From Persephonella sp. KM09-Lau-8 (lineage in GTDB: Bacteria; Aquificota; Aquificia; Aquificales; Hydrogenothermaceae), in contig NZ_JNLL01000001.1 in the NCBI RefSeq assembly GCF_000703085.1, forward strand, positions 1,798,001-1,862,000: DNA of 64,000 bases, read 5' to 3'. Below the pieces are notes generated by a model that made no database searches, had not been told where the DNA came from, and saw nothing but the letters and a program-made list of their open reading frames with translations. Within the stretch, counting starts at the first letter, position 1. The number at the start of each line of letters is the position of its first letter. Position numbers and translations under genes: made by a program. This document shows positions 20,375 through 30,428 of this stretch, piece after piece.

Positions 20375-21565
20375 ATGGCGAGAGAAAAATTTGAGAGGAA
20401 GAAAGAGCACGTAAACGTAGGGACAATAGGGCACGTAGACCACGGTAAGACAACATTAACAGCTGCTATAACATACGTATTATCAAAGAAAGGACTGGCA
20501 GAGTTTATTGGATACGGAGACATTGATAAAGCACCAGAAGAGAGAGACAGAGGAATTACAATCAACATCACACACGTAGAGTATGAAACAGAGAAAAGAC
20601 ACTACGCACACGTAGACTGTCCAGGACACGCAGACTACATCAAGAACATGATAACCGGTGCTGCACAGATGGACGGAGCTATACTCGTTGTATCAGCAGC
20701 AGACGGGCCAATGCCACAGACAAGGGAGCACGTACTTCTTGCAAGACAGGTTAACGTTCCATACATCGTAGTATTCTTAAACAAATGTGACATGGTAGAC
20801 GACGAAGAGCTTTTAGAACTTGTAGAATTAGAAGTAAGAGAACTTTTAAATAAATACGAATTCCCAGGGGACGAAGTACCAGTAATCAGAGGGTCAGCAC
20901 TTGGAGCATTAAACGACGAAGAGAAATGGGTTAAATCAGTAGAAGAGCTTCTCAATGCGATGGACGAATACATTCCAACACCAGAGAGAGCGATAGACAA
21001 ACCATTCCTTATGGCTATAGAGGACGTATTTACAATCTCAGGAAGGGGAACAGTAGTAACAGGAAGAGTAGAGAGAGGAACACTGAAAGTAGGAGACGAA
21101 GTAGAGATAGTAGGGCTGTCAGACGAGATTAAGAAGACAGTAGTAACAGGAATAGAGATGTTCAGAAAGACACTGGACGAAGCGGTAGCAGGGGACAACG
21201 TAGGGGTACTACTGAGAGGAATAGGGAAAGACGAAGTAGAGAGAGGGCAGGTATTAGCTGCACCAGGAACAATCACACCACACAAGAAATTCAAAGCACA
21301 GGTATACATTCTTTCCAAAGAGGAAGGAGGAAGACACACACCATTCTTCCTTGGATACAGACCACAGTTTTACATCAGGACAGCTGACGTAACAGGAACA
21401 GTAGTAGAGTTGCCAGAAGGACAGGAGATGGTAATGCCAGGAGACAACGTAGAGTTAACAGTAGAATTAATGGAGCCAGTAGCTATAGAAGAGCAGATGA
21501 GATTTGCTATCAGGGAAGGTGGTAGAACTGTTGGTGCTGGTGTTGTTACTAAAATAATTGAGTAA
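20375..21565 (+). CDS. tuf: Elongation factor Tu, copy 2
   Basis: A 396-residue EF-Tu almost identical to the copy at 3114: one amino-acid difference (Ile207 here) and roughly two dozen mostly silent base differences over 1,191 bases. The ribosome-binding leader (from about AAATTTAAGGAGG to the ATG) is also identical. This copy occupies the standard fusA-tuf-rpsJ position. Such similarity over tens of kilobases is best explained by gene conversion between the two loci. Confidence 0.98.
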   Translation: MAREKFERKKEHVNVGTIGHVDHGKTTLTAAITYVLSKKGLAEFIGYGDIDKAPEERDRGITINITHVEYETEKRHYAHVDCPGHADYIKNMITGAAQMDGAILVVSAADGPMPQTREHVLLARQVNVPYIVVFLNKCDMVDDEELLELVELEVRELLNKYEFPGDEVPVIRGSALGALNDEEKWVKSVEELLNAMDEYIPTPERAIDKPFLMAIEDVFTISGRGTVVTGRVERGTLKVGDEVEIVGLSDEIKKTVVTGIEMFRKTLDEAVAGDNVGVLLRGIGKDEVERGQVLAAPGTITPHKKFKAQVYILSKEEGGRHTPFFLGYRPQFYIRTADVTGTVVELPEGQEMVMPGDNVELTVELMEPVAIEEQMRFAIREGGRTVGAGVVTKIIE

Positions 21566-21579
21566 GAGGGTAGTGAAAG

Positions 21580-21888
21580 ATGCAAGAGAAGATAAGAATA
21601 AAACTTAAAGCTTTTGACCATAAAGCACTTGACCAGTCTGTTAAGCAAATTATAGATACAGTGAAAAGAAGCGGTGGGGTTATAAAAGGCCCCATCCCTC
21701 TTCCTACACAAAGAAAGATATGGTGTGTGCACAGATCACCACACAAATTTGAGCAGTCAAGAGAACATTTTGAGATGAGAATTCACAAAAGATTAATAGA
21801 CATTGAAAATGCTACTCCACAGACAATAGAAGCATTAATGGACATCAGCCTGCCTGCAGGTGTTGATGTAGAAATAAAATTAAGCTAA
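21580..21888 (+). CDS. rpsJ: Ribosomal protein S10
   Basis: A 102-residue 30S head protein (also NusE in antitermination complexes). It carries [17 protein letters not shown] near the start and the loop [16 protein letters not shown] characteristic of S10. It starts 14 bases after tuf, so the S10 operon continues the str operon without a visible terminator. Confidence 0.97.
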   Translation: MQEKIRIKLKAFDHKALDQSVKQIIDTVKRSGGVIKGPIPLPTQRKIWCVHRSPHKFEQSREHFEMRIHKRLIDIENATPQTIEALMDISLPAGVDVEIKLS

Positions 21889-21906
21889 TAAGAAGGAGTG
21901 AGAACA

Positions 21907-22590
21907 ATGCCAAAAGGCATAATCGGTAAAAAGATAGGAATGACCAGAGTTTTTGTAGGAGATAAAGCTATACCTGTAACTGTTATACAGGTTGAGCCTA
22001 ACTATGTAGTAAACATAAGAACACCTGAAAAAGATGGATACTCAGCAGTGGTTTTAGGGGCTGGTGAAAGAAAAGAAAAAAGAACCCCAAAACCACTTAA
22101 AGCAATTTTTGAAAAAGCAGGTGTTAAACCATTAAAAACACTTGCAGAATTTCCTCTCAAAGAAGGGGAAGAAGTCCAGCTCGGACAGGAAATTAAAGTA
22201 GAAGAGGTATTTGAGAAAGGCGACCTTGTTGATGTAACAGGTAAATCAAAAGGTAGAGGATTTGCCTCTGCTATGAAAAGATGGGATTTCTCTGGATTTA
22301 AAAAATCCCACGGTTCAAGATACCACAGAGCTATAGGTTCTATTGGAGCCTGTGAAGACCCAGGTAGAGTATGGAAAACAAAAAGAATGCCTGGACATTA
22401 TGGAAATGAAACAATAACAGTTCAGGGGCTTGAAGTTGTTGATATCATCCCTGAAAAAAATGTAATCCTGGTTAAAGGTTCTGTGCCAGGACATACAAAT
22501 AGCATAGTAAAAATCAAAGCATCTGTTATACCAAACAGAAGAAAAGGAAAAAGAAAATTAGAAAGAGCTAAGGCAACTTATGCTTCTTAA
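21907..22590 (+). CDS. rplC: Ribosomal protein L3
   Basis: A 227-residue protein next to the peptidyl-transferase centre. It starts MPKGIIGKKIGMTRVF at ATG 21907, 9 bases past AAGGAG; an earlier in-frame GTG at 21898 overlaps that site and is rejected. The extension loop contains KKSHGSRYHRAIGSIGACEDPG. Confidence 0.96.
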   Translation: MPKGIIGKKIGMTRVFVGDKAIPVTVIQVEPNYVVNIRTPEKDGYSAVVLGAGERKEKRTPKPLKAIFEKAGVKPLKTLAEFPLKEGEEVQLGQEIKVEEVFEKGDLVDVTGKSKGRGFASAMKRWDFSGFKKSHGSRYHRAIGSIGACEDPGRVWKTKRMPGHYGNETITVQGLEVVDIIPEKNVILVKGSVPGHTNSIVKIKASVIPNRRKGKRKLERAKATYAS

Positions 22591-22612
22591 AAATCAGAAA
22601 GAGGTGGCTTAA

Positions 22613-23236
22613 ATGGAAGCTAATGTAGTAAACATAAAAAAAGAAAATGTAGGAACAATAAACTTAAACGACAACATATTTAACACAGAAGTAAAAGAGC
22701 ATACTATCTGGGAAGTAATTAAGTGGCAGCTTGCCTCAAGAAGAGCTGGAACTGCTTCTACAAAAACAAGGGCAGAAGTCAGAGGCTCAAGAAGAAAGAT
22801 ACTTCCACAGAAAGGAACAGGTAATGCAAGACATGGAGACAGAAAAGCAAACATATTCGTAGGTGGTGGTGTAGCCCACGGACCACATCCAAGGGACTAC
22901 TACTATGCACTTCCTAAAAAAGTAAGAAAAAAAGCCCTAAAAGGCGTTCTCTCCATGAAGCTTAAAGATGGAGAGCTTACCATTGTTGAGGACTTTACAT
23001 TTGATGAACCAAAAACAAAAAAAGCAATAGAAGTCCTCAAAAACTTCGGTCTTGAAAAATCAAAAGTTTTACTTGTTATAGCTTCTAAAGATATGAATGT
23101 TATCAAATCTTTTAGAAACTTACCTAAAGCAAAAGTTCTGCTTGTTGATGGTCTTAATACTTATGACATACTTAACGCAGACCATGTTTTAATCACAAAA
23201 TCTGCAGCAGAAGAAATTAATGAGAGGTTGGGATAA
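22613..23236 (+). CDS. rplD: Ribosomal protein L4
   Basis: A 207-residue exit-tunnel protein. It has the tunnel-loop motif AGTASTKTRAEVRGSRRKILPQKGTGNARHG and the C-terminal Rossmann-like half. In E. coli L4 represses the S10 operon; the E. coli-type leader is absent because the operon continues from tuf. The stop overlaps the rplW start by one base. Confidence 0.96.
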   Translation: MEANVVNIKKENVGTINLNDNIFNTEVKEHTIWEVIKWQLASRRAGTASTKTRAEVRGSRRKILPQKGTGNARHGDRKANIFVGGGVAHGPHPRDYYYALPKKVRKKALKGVLSMKLKDGELTIVEDFTFDEPKTKKAIEVLKNFGLEKSKVLLVIASKDMNVIKSFRNLPKAKVLLVDGLNTYDILNADHVLITKSAAEEINERLG

Positions 23237-23535
23237 TGAGCACAAGAACCCCGTATGATATACTAATACGCCCTGTTTTGACAGAAAAGGCTGTTAAACA
23301 GAATGAAAAAGAAAACAAGCTTGTGTTTGAAGTTCCACTGGATGCTAATAAAATTGAAATAAAAAAAGCAGTGGAACAGGTTTTCGGTGTAAAAGTAAAA
23401 GAAGTTAGAACAATGATAGTAAAACCAAAACAAAAAAGAGTTGGTTTATCCAGACCAGGATATACCAAAAAATGGAAAAAAGCTATTGTAAGAATCGAAT
23501 CTGAAGAACCAATAAACATAGCAGAATTAATATAG
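23236..23535 (+). CDS. rplW: Ribosomal protein L23
   Basis: A 99-residue protein at the tunnel exit that docks trigger factor and SRP. Signatures are IRPVLTEKAVKQ near the start and the EVRTMIVKPKQKRVG loop. It starts in a TAATG overlap with rplD, indicating translational coupling. Confidence 0.96.
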   Translation: MSTRTPYDILIRPVLTEKAVKQNEKENKLVFEVPLDANKIEIKKAVEQVFGVKVKEVRTMIVKPKQKRVGLSRPGYTKKWKKAIVRIESEEPINIAELI

Positions 23536-23547
23536 AGGTGAAATGAA

Positions 23548-24372
23548 ATGGGTGTTAGAAAATTAAAGCCTGTTACAAACGGAACAAGGCATGCAATCTT
23601 ATATGATTTTTCTGAAATAACAAAAAAAGAGCCTGAAAAATCCCTGGTAGAGCCTTTAAAAAGCAAAGCAGGAAGAAATAACCAGGGAAGAATAACCGTC
23701 AGACATAAAGGTGGCGGACACAAAAGAAAATACAGAATAATAGACTTTAAAAGAGACAAATGGGGTGTTCCTGCAAAAGTTGCAGCAATAGAGTATGACC
23801 CTAACAGGTCAGCAAGAATAGCACTTCTCCATTATGCAGATGGAGAAAAAAGATATATTATCTGGCCAGAAGGACTTAAAGTTGGAGATACAGTTGTTGC
23901 TGGACCAGATGCAGAAATAAAAGTAGGGAACGCCCTTCCACTTGAGAACATTCCAGTTGGTACATTTGTTCATAACATTGAACTTACACCGGGAAAAGGT
24001 GGGCAGCTTGCAAGAGCTGCAGGAATGTCTGCTCAGATACTTGGAAGACAGGGAGATTACATACAGCTCAGACTTCCATCTGGAGAGATCAGACTTGTTC
24101 ACAAAAAATGTATGGCTACTATTGGAACAGTAGGACTTGCAGAGCATGAGCTTGTCAAATTAGGTAAAGCAGGTAGAGCAAGATGGCTTGGAATAAGACC
24201 AACTGTTAGAGGAACAGCCATGAACCCTGTTGACCACCCACACGGTGGTGGTGAAGGTAAAACCTTCGGTAAACATCCTGTTTCTCCATGGGGACAGCCT
24301 ACAAAAGGTTACAAAACCAGACGTGGAGCCAAATATTCTGACAAATTCATTATCAAACGTAGAGGTAAATAA
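23548..24372 (+). CDS. rplB: Ribosomal protein L2
   Basis: A 274-residue core 50S protein required for subunit joining and peptidyl transfer. The C-terminal motif [16 protein letters not shown] (about 220-235) with its essential histidine is intact, as is the N-terminal [20 protein letters not shown]. Ribosome-binding site AGAGGTGAAA. Confidence 0.97.
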   Translation: MGVRKLKPVTNGTRHAILYDFSEITKKEPEKSLVEPLKSKAGRNNQGRITVRHKGGGHKRKYRIIDFKRDKWGVPAKVAAIEYDPNRSARIALLHYADGEKRYIIWPEGLKVGDTVVAGPDAEIKVGNALPLENIPVGTFVHNIELTPGKGGQLARAAGMSAQILGRQGDYIQLRLPSGEIRLVHKKCMATIGTVGLAEHELVKLGKAGRARWLGIRPTVRGTAMNPVDHPHGGGEGKTFGKHPVSPWGQPTKGYKTRRGAKYSDKFIIKRRGK

Positions 24373-24374
24373 CC

Positions 24375-24674
24375 ATGGGATACAAAGGTAAATGGAACGA
24401 AAGAAATAAAAATCCATACGTAAATGAAAAAATACTCAAAAAAATAAGAAAAATGAATGAAACCGGTGAAAGAAAGGTTATAAAAGTATGGGATAGAGCC
24501 TGCACCATTACAGAAGAGATGGTGGGGCATACAATAGCCGTTTACAACGGTATGAAATTTATACCTGTATATATCCAGCCGGAAATGGTTGGACATAAGC
24601 TTGGTGAGTTCTCTTTAACAAGAACATTTAGAGGACATCCTGACAAATCAGCTAAAGCTGTCAAGAAAAAATAA
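24375..24674 (+). CDS. rpsS: Ribosomal protein S19
   Basis: A 99-residue 30S head protein. The start [19 protein letters not shown] differs from the usual RSxKKGPFVD form but aligns with it. The core [24 protein letters not shown] and [15 protein letters not shown] are typical S19. It starts 2 bases after rplB. Confidence 0.95.
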   Translation: MGYKGKWNERNKNPYVNEKILKKIRKMNETGERKVIKVWDRACTITEEMVGHTIAVYNGMKFIPVYIQPEMVGHKLGEFSLTRTFRGHPDKSAKAVKKK

Positions 24675-24687
24675 GAGGTGAAAGAAA

Positions 24688-25041
24688 ATGGCAGAAGCTA
24701 CTAAAAATTTAGAAGCAAGAGCTATCTTAAGATATGCCAGAACATCACCTACAAAAGCAAGACAGGTGATTAATCAGATAAGAGGCAAAGATGTTGGACA
24801 GGCACTTGCTCTTCTTCATGGAATGAATAAAAGAGCAGCAAGAATTGTTGAAAAGCTCCTGAAAAGTGCAATTGCAAACGCAGAAATGAAGGATATGGAT
24901 ATTGATAACCTTTATATCAAAGAAATAAGAGCTGAAGATGGCCCTATCCTCAAAAGGTATATGCCAAGGGCATACGGTAGGGCTACACCTAAGAAAAGAA
25001 GATTTTCTCACATCTATATAACATTAGCTGAAAGGCAGTAA
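24688..25041 (+). CDS. rplV: Ribosomal protein L22
   Basis: A 117-residue exit-tunnel protein. It has the RYARTSPTKARQVINQIRGK N-terminal segment and the tunnel hairpin GPILKRYMPRAYGRATPKKRR. Start preceded by AAGAGGTGAAAG. Confidence 0.96.
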   Translation: MAEATKNLEARAILRYARTSPTKARQVINQIRGKDVGQALALLHGMNKRAARIVEKLLKSAIANAEMKDMDIDNLYIKEIRAEDGPILKRYMPRAYGRATPKKRRFSHIYITLAERQ

Positions 25042-25053
25042 GGAGGAATAAAA

Positions 25054-25737
25054 GTGGGTCAAAAAGTACATCCAATAGGATTTAGATTAGGAGTAACAAA
25101 AGACTGGAAATCAAAATGGTTTGCAGACAAAAAAAGATATAGTCAGATACTCCATGAAGACCTCAAAATCAGACAGTTTATTGAAGAAAAATATAAACAG
25201 GCAGGAATTGCTGACGTAATAATAGAAAGACTTGGAGAAAAAATCAGAGTTAAAATCCTTGCTTCAAAGCCAGGTATTGTTATTGGAAGAAAAGGTGCAG
25301 AGGTTGAGGAGTTAAACAAAATTCTTCTGGCTCTCACAGATGCAAAAGAGGTCCTTGTTAACGTAGATGAAGTTAAAAAACCAGAACTGAATGCAAAGCT
25401 TGTTGCAGAAGATATAGCTCTTCAGCTTGAAAGAAGGGTATCCCACAGAAGAGCAATGAAAAGAGCTATAGATAACGCAATGAGAGCTGGAGCAAAAGGA
25501 ATAAAAGTTCAGGTTGGTGGTCGTATTGGTGGAGTTGACCTTGCAAGAAAAGAATGGTTCATGGCAGGAAGAATGCCACTTCAAACAATCAGAGCAGACA
25601 TAGACTACGGAACAGCAAGAGCTTCAACAAAATACGGAATATTAGGAATTAAAGTATGGATTTACAAAGGAGATAAACTTTCTGAACAGAAAGAAGAAGT
25701 TCTCAAGAAAATAGAAGAAGAACTCCACACAGTTTAA
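25054..25737 (+). CDS. rpsC: Ribosomal protein S3
   Basis: A 227-residue 30S protein at the mRNA entry channel. It starts with GTG at 25054 behind AAGGAGG and reads [13 protein letters not shown]. The KH domain GxxG loop is [10 protein letters not shown], and the C-terminal domain contains [21 protein letters not shown]. Confidence 0.97.
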   Translation: MGQKVHPIGFRLGVTKDWKSKWFADKKRYSQILHEDLKIRQFIEEKYKQAGIADVIIERLGEKIRVKILASKPGIVIGRKGAEVEELNKILLALTDAKEVLVNVDEVKKPELNAKLVAEDIALQLERRVSHRRAMKRAIDNAMRAGAKGIKVQVGGRIGGVDLARKEWFMAGRMPLQTIRADIDYGTARASTKYGILGIKVWIYKGDKLSEQKEEVLKKIEEELHTV

Positions 25738-25758
25738 TAAAAATAGGAGGAAAAATAG

Positions 25759-26175
25759 ATGTCTCTCTTACAACCAAAGAAATTAAAATGGAGAAAACAG
25801 CATAGAGGTAGAATGAAAGGGAAGGCCAGCAGAAGAAACTATGTGGCCTTCGGTGAGTATGGTCTTCAGGCTCTTGAACCTTGCTGGATGACATCAAGAC
25901 AGATAGAAGCTGCCCGTATTGCAATAGTAAGGGAAGCAAAAAAAGGTGCAAAGGTATGGATTAGAGTATTTCCCCACAAACCTGTTACCAGAAAACCAGC
26001 AGAAACAAGAATGGGTAAAGGAAAAGGTGACCTTGACCACTTTGTAGCAGTTGTTAAACCGGGACATATCCTTTTTGAGCTTGCTGGAGTTCCTGAAGAA
26101 GTTGCTGCCGAGGCATTCAGAAAGGCAGGACATAAACTCCCAATAAAAACAAGACTTGTAAAAGCGAGGTCGTAA
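25759..26175 (+). CDS. rplP: Ribosomal protein L16
   Basis: A 138-residue 50S protein contacting A-site tRNA. Signatures: [21 protein letters not shown] at the N-terminus (only the pattern is cited) and RIFPHKPVT-like [21 protein letters not shown] in the middle. One base separates it from rpmC. Confidence 0.96.
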   Translation: MSLLQPKKLKWRKQHRGRMKGKASRRNYVAFGEYGLQALEPCWMTSRQIEAARIAIVREAKKGAKVWIRVFPHKPVTRKPAETRMGKGKGDLDHFVAVVKPGHILFELAGVPEEVAAEAFRKAGHKLPIKTRLVKARS

Positions 26176-26176
26176 G

Positions 26177-26386
26177 ATGAAGGTAGAAGAACTGAGAAAA
26201 CTTACAGATGATGAACTTAAAGAAAAATTAGTTGAACTTAAGAAAAAATTAATGAACCTCAGATTTCAAAACTCTATTGGTGGACTTGAAAAACCATCTG
26301 AAATTAGAGAAACCAAAAGAACAATAGCAAGAATTCTCACTATCCTTAGAGAAAGAGAGCTTCAAGCTCAAAGTGGAGGTAAATAA
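26177..26386 (+). CDS. rpmC: Ribosomal protein L29
   Basis: A 69-residue two-helix protein near the tunnel exit: [17 protein letters not shown] followed by the basic [16 protein letters not shown] segment. Its stop overlaps the rpsQ ATG by one base. Confidence 0.95.
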   Translation: MKVEELRKLTDDELKEKLVELKKKLMNLRFQNSIGGLEKPSEIRETKRTIARILTILRERELQAQSGGK

Positions 26387-26637
26387 TGGCAGTAAAATCA
26401 GGAAAAAAGGAATTCATAGGCAAAGTAGTCTCAAATAAAATGGATAAAACTGTGGTTGTTGCTGTAGAAAGGCAGCTTCCCCACCCACTTTATGGAAAAA
26501 GAATTAAAAAGACATCAAAATTCTATGCCCATGACCCAGAAAACAAATGCCAGATTGGAGATATTGTCAGAATAAGAGAGTCCAGACCTATATCTAAACT
26601 CAAAAGATGGGTTGTTGTTGAAATTCTTCCACAGTAA
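26386..26637 (+). CDS. rpsQ: Ribosomal protein S17
   Basis: An 83-residue OB-fold 30S protein: [19 protein letters not shown], then the [27 protein letters not shown] block typical of S17. The longest gap inside the S10/spc cluster (92 bases) follows it. Confidence 0.96.
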   Translation: MAVKSGKKEFIGKVVSNKMDKTVVVAVERQLPHPLYGKRIKKTSKFYAHDPENKCQIGDIVRIRESRPISKLKRWVVVEILPQ

Positions 26638-26639
26638 TC

Positions 26640-26668
26640 TTGATTTTATTTGCTTTAAATATTAAAAT
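26640..26668 (+). promoter_or_regulatory. Possible internal promoter ahead of rplN
   Basis: TTGATT (26640-26645) and TAAAAT (26663-26668) are 17 bases apart in the rpsQ-rplN gap. The match is moderate in an AT-rich stretch. Confidence 0.35.
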
Positions 26669-26679
26669 ATTATTTTGTC

Positions 26680-26712
26680 TTTCTGCCCTGCTGGGCAGAA
26701 AATTTTATTTTA
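26680..26712 (+). terminator. Terminator-like hairpin between rpsQ and rplN
   Basis: TTTCTGCCC (26680-26688) pairs perfectly with GGGCAGAAA (26693-26701) around a four-base loop, followed by ATTTTATTTT. It may attenuate the spc part of the operon or cap the 5' end of a transcript from the nearby promoter. Confidence 0.6.
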
Positions 26713-26729
26713 CAGATGAGGTGTAGGAA

Positions 26730-27110
26730 ATGATAAGAAGAGGAACTTATCTTAATACAGCGGACAACTCAGGTGCAAAAAAGGTTCAGTGTATAGGTAT
26801 ACCTAAAAAGGTTAACTTTGGTAAACAGACTGACTTTGCTACACTTGGAGATGTTATTACAGTAACAGTAAAAGATGCTATTCCAAACGGCACAGCTAAA
26901 AAAGGAAAAATATACAAGGCTGTTGTTGTTAGAACAGCCAAAGAAGTAGGAAGACCTGACGGAAGCTATATAAAATTTGATGATAATGCAGTTGTTCTCC
27001 TTAACAACAACCTTGAACCTATAGGAACACGTATCTTAGGGCCTGTTGCAAGGGAAATCAGAGCTAAAGGATTTTACAGAATAGTTTCTTTAGCACCGGA
27101 GGTAATATAA
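26730..27110 (+). CDS. rplN: Ribosomal protein L14
   Basis: A 126-residue 50S interface protein. It starts [20 protein letters not shown] and has [29 protein letters not shown]. First gene after the internal hairpin and thus the head of the spc segment. Confidence 0.96.
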   Translation: MIRRGTYLNTADNSGAKKVQCIGIPKKVNFGKQTDFATLGDVITVTVKDAIPNGTAKKGKIYKAVVVRTAKEVGRPDGSYIKFDDNAVVLLNNNLEPIGTRILGPVAREIRAKGFYRIVSLAPEVI

Positions 27111-27113
27111 AAG

Positions 27114-27479
27114 ATGGTTAAAACAAAGCTGAAAAAAGGCGACACAGTTATAGTTATAGCCGGAAAAGAAAAAGGAAAAACAGGAAAAATCAAACAAATT
27201 ATAAGAAACTCAGACCCTAATAAAGTTAGGGTGATTATTGAAGGTGTAAATATAGGGAAAAAACACCTCAAACATATAGAAGGTGTTCAGGAAGGTGGCA
27301 TTGTAGAAATAGAAAGACCTATCCATATATCAAATGTTATGTACTATGATGAAAAATCAGGTCAGAGAGTAAAAATAGGTATCAGAATTAAAGAAGAAGG
27401 AAACAAAATAATAAAAGAAAGATTTAATAAAAAAACAGGCGAAACAATAGATATCATCTGGGAAAAAGAAAAAAAGTAA
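27114..27479 (+). CDS. rplX: Ribosomal protein L24
   Basis: A 121-residue assembly-initiator protein. A KOW motif (KKGDTVIVIAGKEKGKTGKI) occupies the N-terminus, followed by GVNIGKKHLKHIEGVQEGGI. Slightly longer at the C-terminus than E. coli L24. Confidence 0.95.
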   Translation: MVKTKLKKGDTVIVIAGKEKGKTGKIKQIIRNSDPNKVRVIIEGVNIGKKHLKHIEGVQEGGIVEIERPIHISNVMYYDEKSGQRVKIGIRIKEEGNKIIKERFNKKTGETIDIIWEKEKK

Positions 27480-27492
27480 GAGGTAAAAGATA

Positions 27493-28053
27493 ATGGCAGT
27501 TGCAGAAAGGTATATTCCAAGACTGAGAAAAAAATATGAAGAAGAAGTTGCTCCAAAGTTAATGGAAAGATTTGGATACAAATCTCCTATGGAAATACCA
27601 AGAATAAAGAAGATCGTTGTTAATATGGGTGTTGGTGAAGCTGTCCAGGATATCAAGCAACTGGACAGGGCAGTTGAAGACCTTATGGCTATAACAGGCC
27701 AGAGACCAGAAATCAGAAGAGCAAAAAAGGCTGAGGCAGGTTTCAAACTCAGAAGAGGCCTTCCTGTAGGGGCAAGGGTTACCCTCAGAAAAGAAAGAAT
27801 GTGGGATTTCCTTGACAAACTAATTTCTGTAGCTCTTCCAAGGGTTAGAGACTTTAGAGGACTCAACCCTAACTCGTTTGATGGAAGAGGAAATTATGCT
27901 TTTGGAATTTCAGAACAGATTATCTTCCCAGAAATCGATTATGACAAGGTAGACAGAATAAGAGGTATGGACATTATCATTGAAACATCTGCAGAAACAG
28001 ATGAAGAAGCAAAATACCTCTTAGCATTACTTGGATTACCAATTAGAGGATAA
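27493..28053 (+). CDS. rplE: Ribosomal protein L5
   Basis: A 186-residue 5S rRNA-binding protein of the central protuberance. Signatures: [11 protein letters not shown] near residue 38, [19 protein letters not shown], and [17 protein letters not shown] near the C-terminus. Confidence 0.97.
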   Translation: MAVAERYIPRLRKKYEEEVAPKLMERFGYKSPMEIPRIKKIVVNMGVGEAVQDIKQLDRAVEDLMAITGQRPEIRRAKKAEAGFKLRRGLPVGARVTLRKERMWDFLDKLISVALPRVRDFRGLNPNSFDGRGNYAFGISEQIIFPEIDYDKVDRIRGMDIIIETSAETDEEAKYLLALLGLPIRG

Positions 28054-28070
28054 CAGGAGGAAATAGAAAT

Positions 28071-28259
28071 ATGGCACGTAAATGCTTAATGGCAAAATCC
28101 TTTTTAAAGGAACCTAAATACAAAACAAGAAAACACTCAAGATGCCCAATCTGTGGAAGACCAAGAGGTTATATAAGACAGTTTAATATGTGTAGAATAT
28201 GTTTTAGAGAAAGAGCTCTCAGAGGAGAAATCCCTGGAGTTAAAAAAGCGAGCTGGTAA
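28071..28259 (+). CDS. rpsN: Ribosomal protein S14, zinc type
   Basis: A 62-residue S14 of the short zinc-binding form. [20 protein letters not shown] supplies the four zinc ligands (CxxC-x12-CxxC). AGGAGG precedes the ATG by about 8 bases. Confidence 0.96.
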   Translation: MARKCLMAKSFLKEPKYKTRKHSRCPICGRPRGYIRQFNMCRICFRERALRGEIPGVKKASW

Positions 28260-28271
28260 GGAGGCTAAAAG

Positions 28272-28682
28272 ATGATAGTAGACCCAATTGCTGATATGTT
28301 GGCAAGAATAAATAACGCAATCAAAGCAAGAAAAAGCGAAGTTTATATTCCCCACTCAAAAATAAAAGAAAGAATTGCAGAAATTCTTAAAAGAGAAGGT
28401 TATATAGAGGACTATACAATTTCAGAAGAAAATAAAAAAGGAAATCAGGGAACTCTTATAATCAAATTAAAATACCTTGGTCCAAGAAATACAAAACCTG
28501 TTATCCAGGGACTCAGAAGGGTCTCTAAACCTGGTTTAAGAAAATATGTTGATGTAAAAAATATCCCTTATGTAAGAAAAGGACTTGGAATTGCAATTCT
28601 TTCAACAAACAAAGGAATAATAACAGACGCTGAAGCAAGGAAAGAAAGAGTTGGCGGAGAAGTTCTCTGTTATATCTGGTAA
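28272..28682 (+). CDS. rpsH: Ribosomal protein S8
   Basis: A 136-residue 30S platform protein. It starts [19 protein letters not shown] and ends with the conserved [20 protein letters not shown] and GGEVLCYIW. In E. coli S8 is the spc operon repressor, but the target site was not identified here. Confidence 0.96.
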   Translation: MIVDPIADMLARINNAIKARKSEVYIPHSKIKERIAEILKREGYIEDYTISEENKKGNQGTLIIKLKYLGPRNTKPVIQGLRRVSKPGLRKYVDVKNIPYVRKGLGIAILSTNKGIITDAEARKERVGGEVLCYIW

Positions 28683-28702
28683 TAAAAAAGGAGGCATTAT
28701 AA

Positions 28703-29245
28703 ATGTCAAGAATTGGTAAGAAACCAATAGATATCCCACAGGGAGTTGAAGTAAAAGTAGGTGAGAATAATCATGTTGTAGTAAAAGGCCCTAAAGGCCA
28801 GCTTGAAGGGGATTTTAACCCTAACCTTACAATCAAAGTAGAAGACAATCAAATCAAAATAGAAAGACCTAATGATAGCTCATTTATGAGAGCTATACAT
28901 GGAACAACAAGAGCTCTTATTGCAAATATGGTAAAAGGAGTTACAGAAGGTTTCACAGTGGAGCTGGAAATTGTTGGTATCGGATACAGAGCTGCTATGA
29001 AGGGGAAAACTCTGGAACTCCAGCTTGGATATTCACATCCAGTTATTTATGAGCCACCTGAAGGAATACAGATTGCTGTTGAAGGAAACATAATCAAAGT
29101 TTCTGGAATAGACAAACAAAAAGTAGGTCAGGTTGCTGCTGAAATCAGAGACTTCAGAAAACCTGACCCATACAAAGGAAAAGGTATCAGATACAAGGGA
29201 GAAGTTCTTAAACTTAAACCTGGTAAATCTGTAGGTAAAAAATAA
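28703..29245 (+). CDS. rplF: Ribosomal protein L6
   Basis: A 180-residue 50S protein near the factor-binding site. It has the [16 protein letters not shown] start and the C-terminal signature [16 protein letters not shown]. Confidence 0.97.
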   Translation: MSRIGKKPIDIPQGVEVKVGENNHVVVKGPKGQLEGDFNPNLTIKVEDNQIKIERPNDSSFMRAIHGTTRALIANMVKGVTEGFTVELEIVGIGYRAAMKGKTLELQLGYSHPVIYEPPEGIQIAVEGNIIKVSGIDKQKVGQVAAEIRDFRKPDPYKGKGIRYKGEVLKLKPGKSVGKK

Positions 29246-29268
29246 ATCTCTTTAAGAGGAGAACATAA

Positions 29269-29640
29269 ATGGCAGTAAAAACAAGAAGACAGAAAAGAAT
29301 AATAAGACATAAAAGAATAAGAAAAAAGGTTTTTGGAACTGCAGAAAGGCCAAGAATGGCGTTTTTCAAAAGTCTGAACAACCTTTATGTCCAGATTATT
29401 GATGATGAAGCTGGGAAAACACTGGTAAGTGCTTCAACTATTGATAAAGATTTTGTTGAGAAATACGGAGTTAGAGGCGGTAAAAACATAGAAATAGCCA
29501 AAAAATTAGGAGAATTCATAGCTGAAAAAGCCCTTGCAAAAGGAATAGAAAGGGTTGTTTTTGATAGAGGTGGTTTTATCTATCACGGTAAAGTTAAAGC
29601 TTTTGCTGAAGCAGCAAGAGAAAAAGGATTAAAATTCTAA
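29269..29640 (+). CDS. rplR: Ribosomal protein L18
   Basis: A 123-residue 5S rRNA-binding protein: [20 protein letters not shown] followed by [20 protein letters not shown] and the C-terminal [20 protein letters not shown]. Confidence 0.97.
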   Translation: MAVKTRRQKRIIRHKRIRKKVFGTAERPRMAFFKSLNNLYVQIIDDEAGKTLVSASTIDKDFVEKYGVRGGKNIEIAKKLGEFIAEKALAKGIERVVFDRGGFIYHGKVKAFAEAAREKGLKF

Positions 29641-29652
29641 GGAGAGAAACAG

Positions 29653-30236
29653 ATGGGAGCAAAAAGCATAGAAAGACTTATTGAAGAAAGACAAAAGATC
29701 CAACCTATAAATCCTGCAGAACTTCAACTTGAGGAAAAAGTAGTTGAAATCAGAAGAACAACAAGGGTTGTTGAAGGTGGTAGAAGATTTTCTTTCTCAA
29801 CACTGGCAGTAGTCGGGGATAAAAACGGTCATGTTGGATTTGGACATGGGAAAGCAAATGAAGTTCCACCTTCAATAGCAAAAGCAATAGCCGAGGCAAA
29901 AAAACATTTAATAAAAGTTCCTCTTATAGAAGGAACGCTCCCCACGATGTGATAGGGGAATATGAATCTGCAGTAGTTCTTCTTAAACCTGCCAGAAGAG
30001 GTACCGGTGTTGTGGCAGGTGGACCCGTAAGACCTGTGCTTGAGCTCCTTGGGGTTACAGACATCCTCACAAAAATTATAAGCAGAACCACAAACCCAAA
30101 TAACATAGTAAGAGCTGTTTTTGATGCTCTTTTAAAAGTCCAGTCCCCTGAAGATGTTGCAAAAGTAAGGGGAATTGATGAAGAAAAAATTAGAAAGAAC
30201 TACAAAATATATGCATCTTCTCCAATAGTTAAGTAG
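29653..30236 (+). CDS. rpsE: Ribosomal protein S5, interrupted by an apparent one-base frameshift
   Basis: S5 is an essential decoding-fidelity protein of the 30S subunit. Residues 1-97 are read in one frame (29653-29952, including the [21 protein letters not shown] domain) and the rest, from [20 protein letters not shown] to IYASSPIVK, in the -1 frame to 30236. The first frame hits TGA at 29950. Adding one C to the C4 run at 29940-29943 restores a continuous protein of about 194 residues through [12 protein letters not shown]. Both halves are otherwise perfectly conserved, so the gene must make full-length S5 or the base is a sequencing error. A tRNA-Pro slip of -1 on CCCC would also join the frames. 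Confidence 0.9.
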
Positions 30237-30248
30237 GAGGAATAATAA

Positions 30249-30428
30249 ATGAAAATAAAAGTAAAACTTGTCAGAGGACTGGCAGGAAAAAGAAAAGATC
30301 AGATACAGGCTGTTAAATCACTTGGATTAAAAAAGATTAATGATGAAAGAATTTTAGAGAAAAACCCAATGGTTCTGGGTAATATAAGAAAAGCTCATCA
30401 CCTTATACAAGTGGAGGAAGTAGAATAA
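30249..30428 (+). CDS. rpmD: Ribosomal protein L30
   Basis: A 59-residue 50S protein: [20 protein letters not shown] followed by [23 protein letters not shown]. The stop overlaps the rplO ATG by one base. Confidence 0.95.
   Translation: MKIKVKLVRGLAGKRKDQIQAVKSLGLKKINDERILEKNPMVLGNIRKAHHLIQVEEVE

Noticed and set aside
3114-21565. tuf pair as ends of a composite mobile element
   Set aside because: The intervening genes are core translation and transcription genes in ancestral order, with no transposase or terminal repeats.
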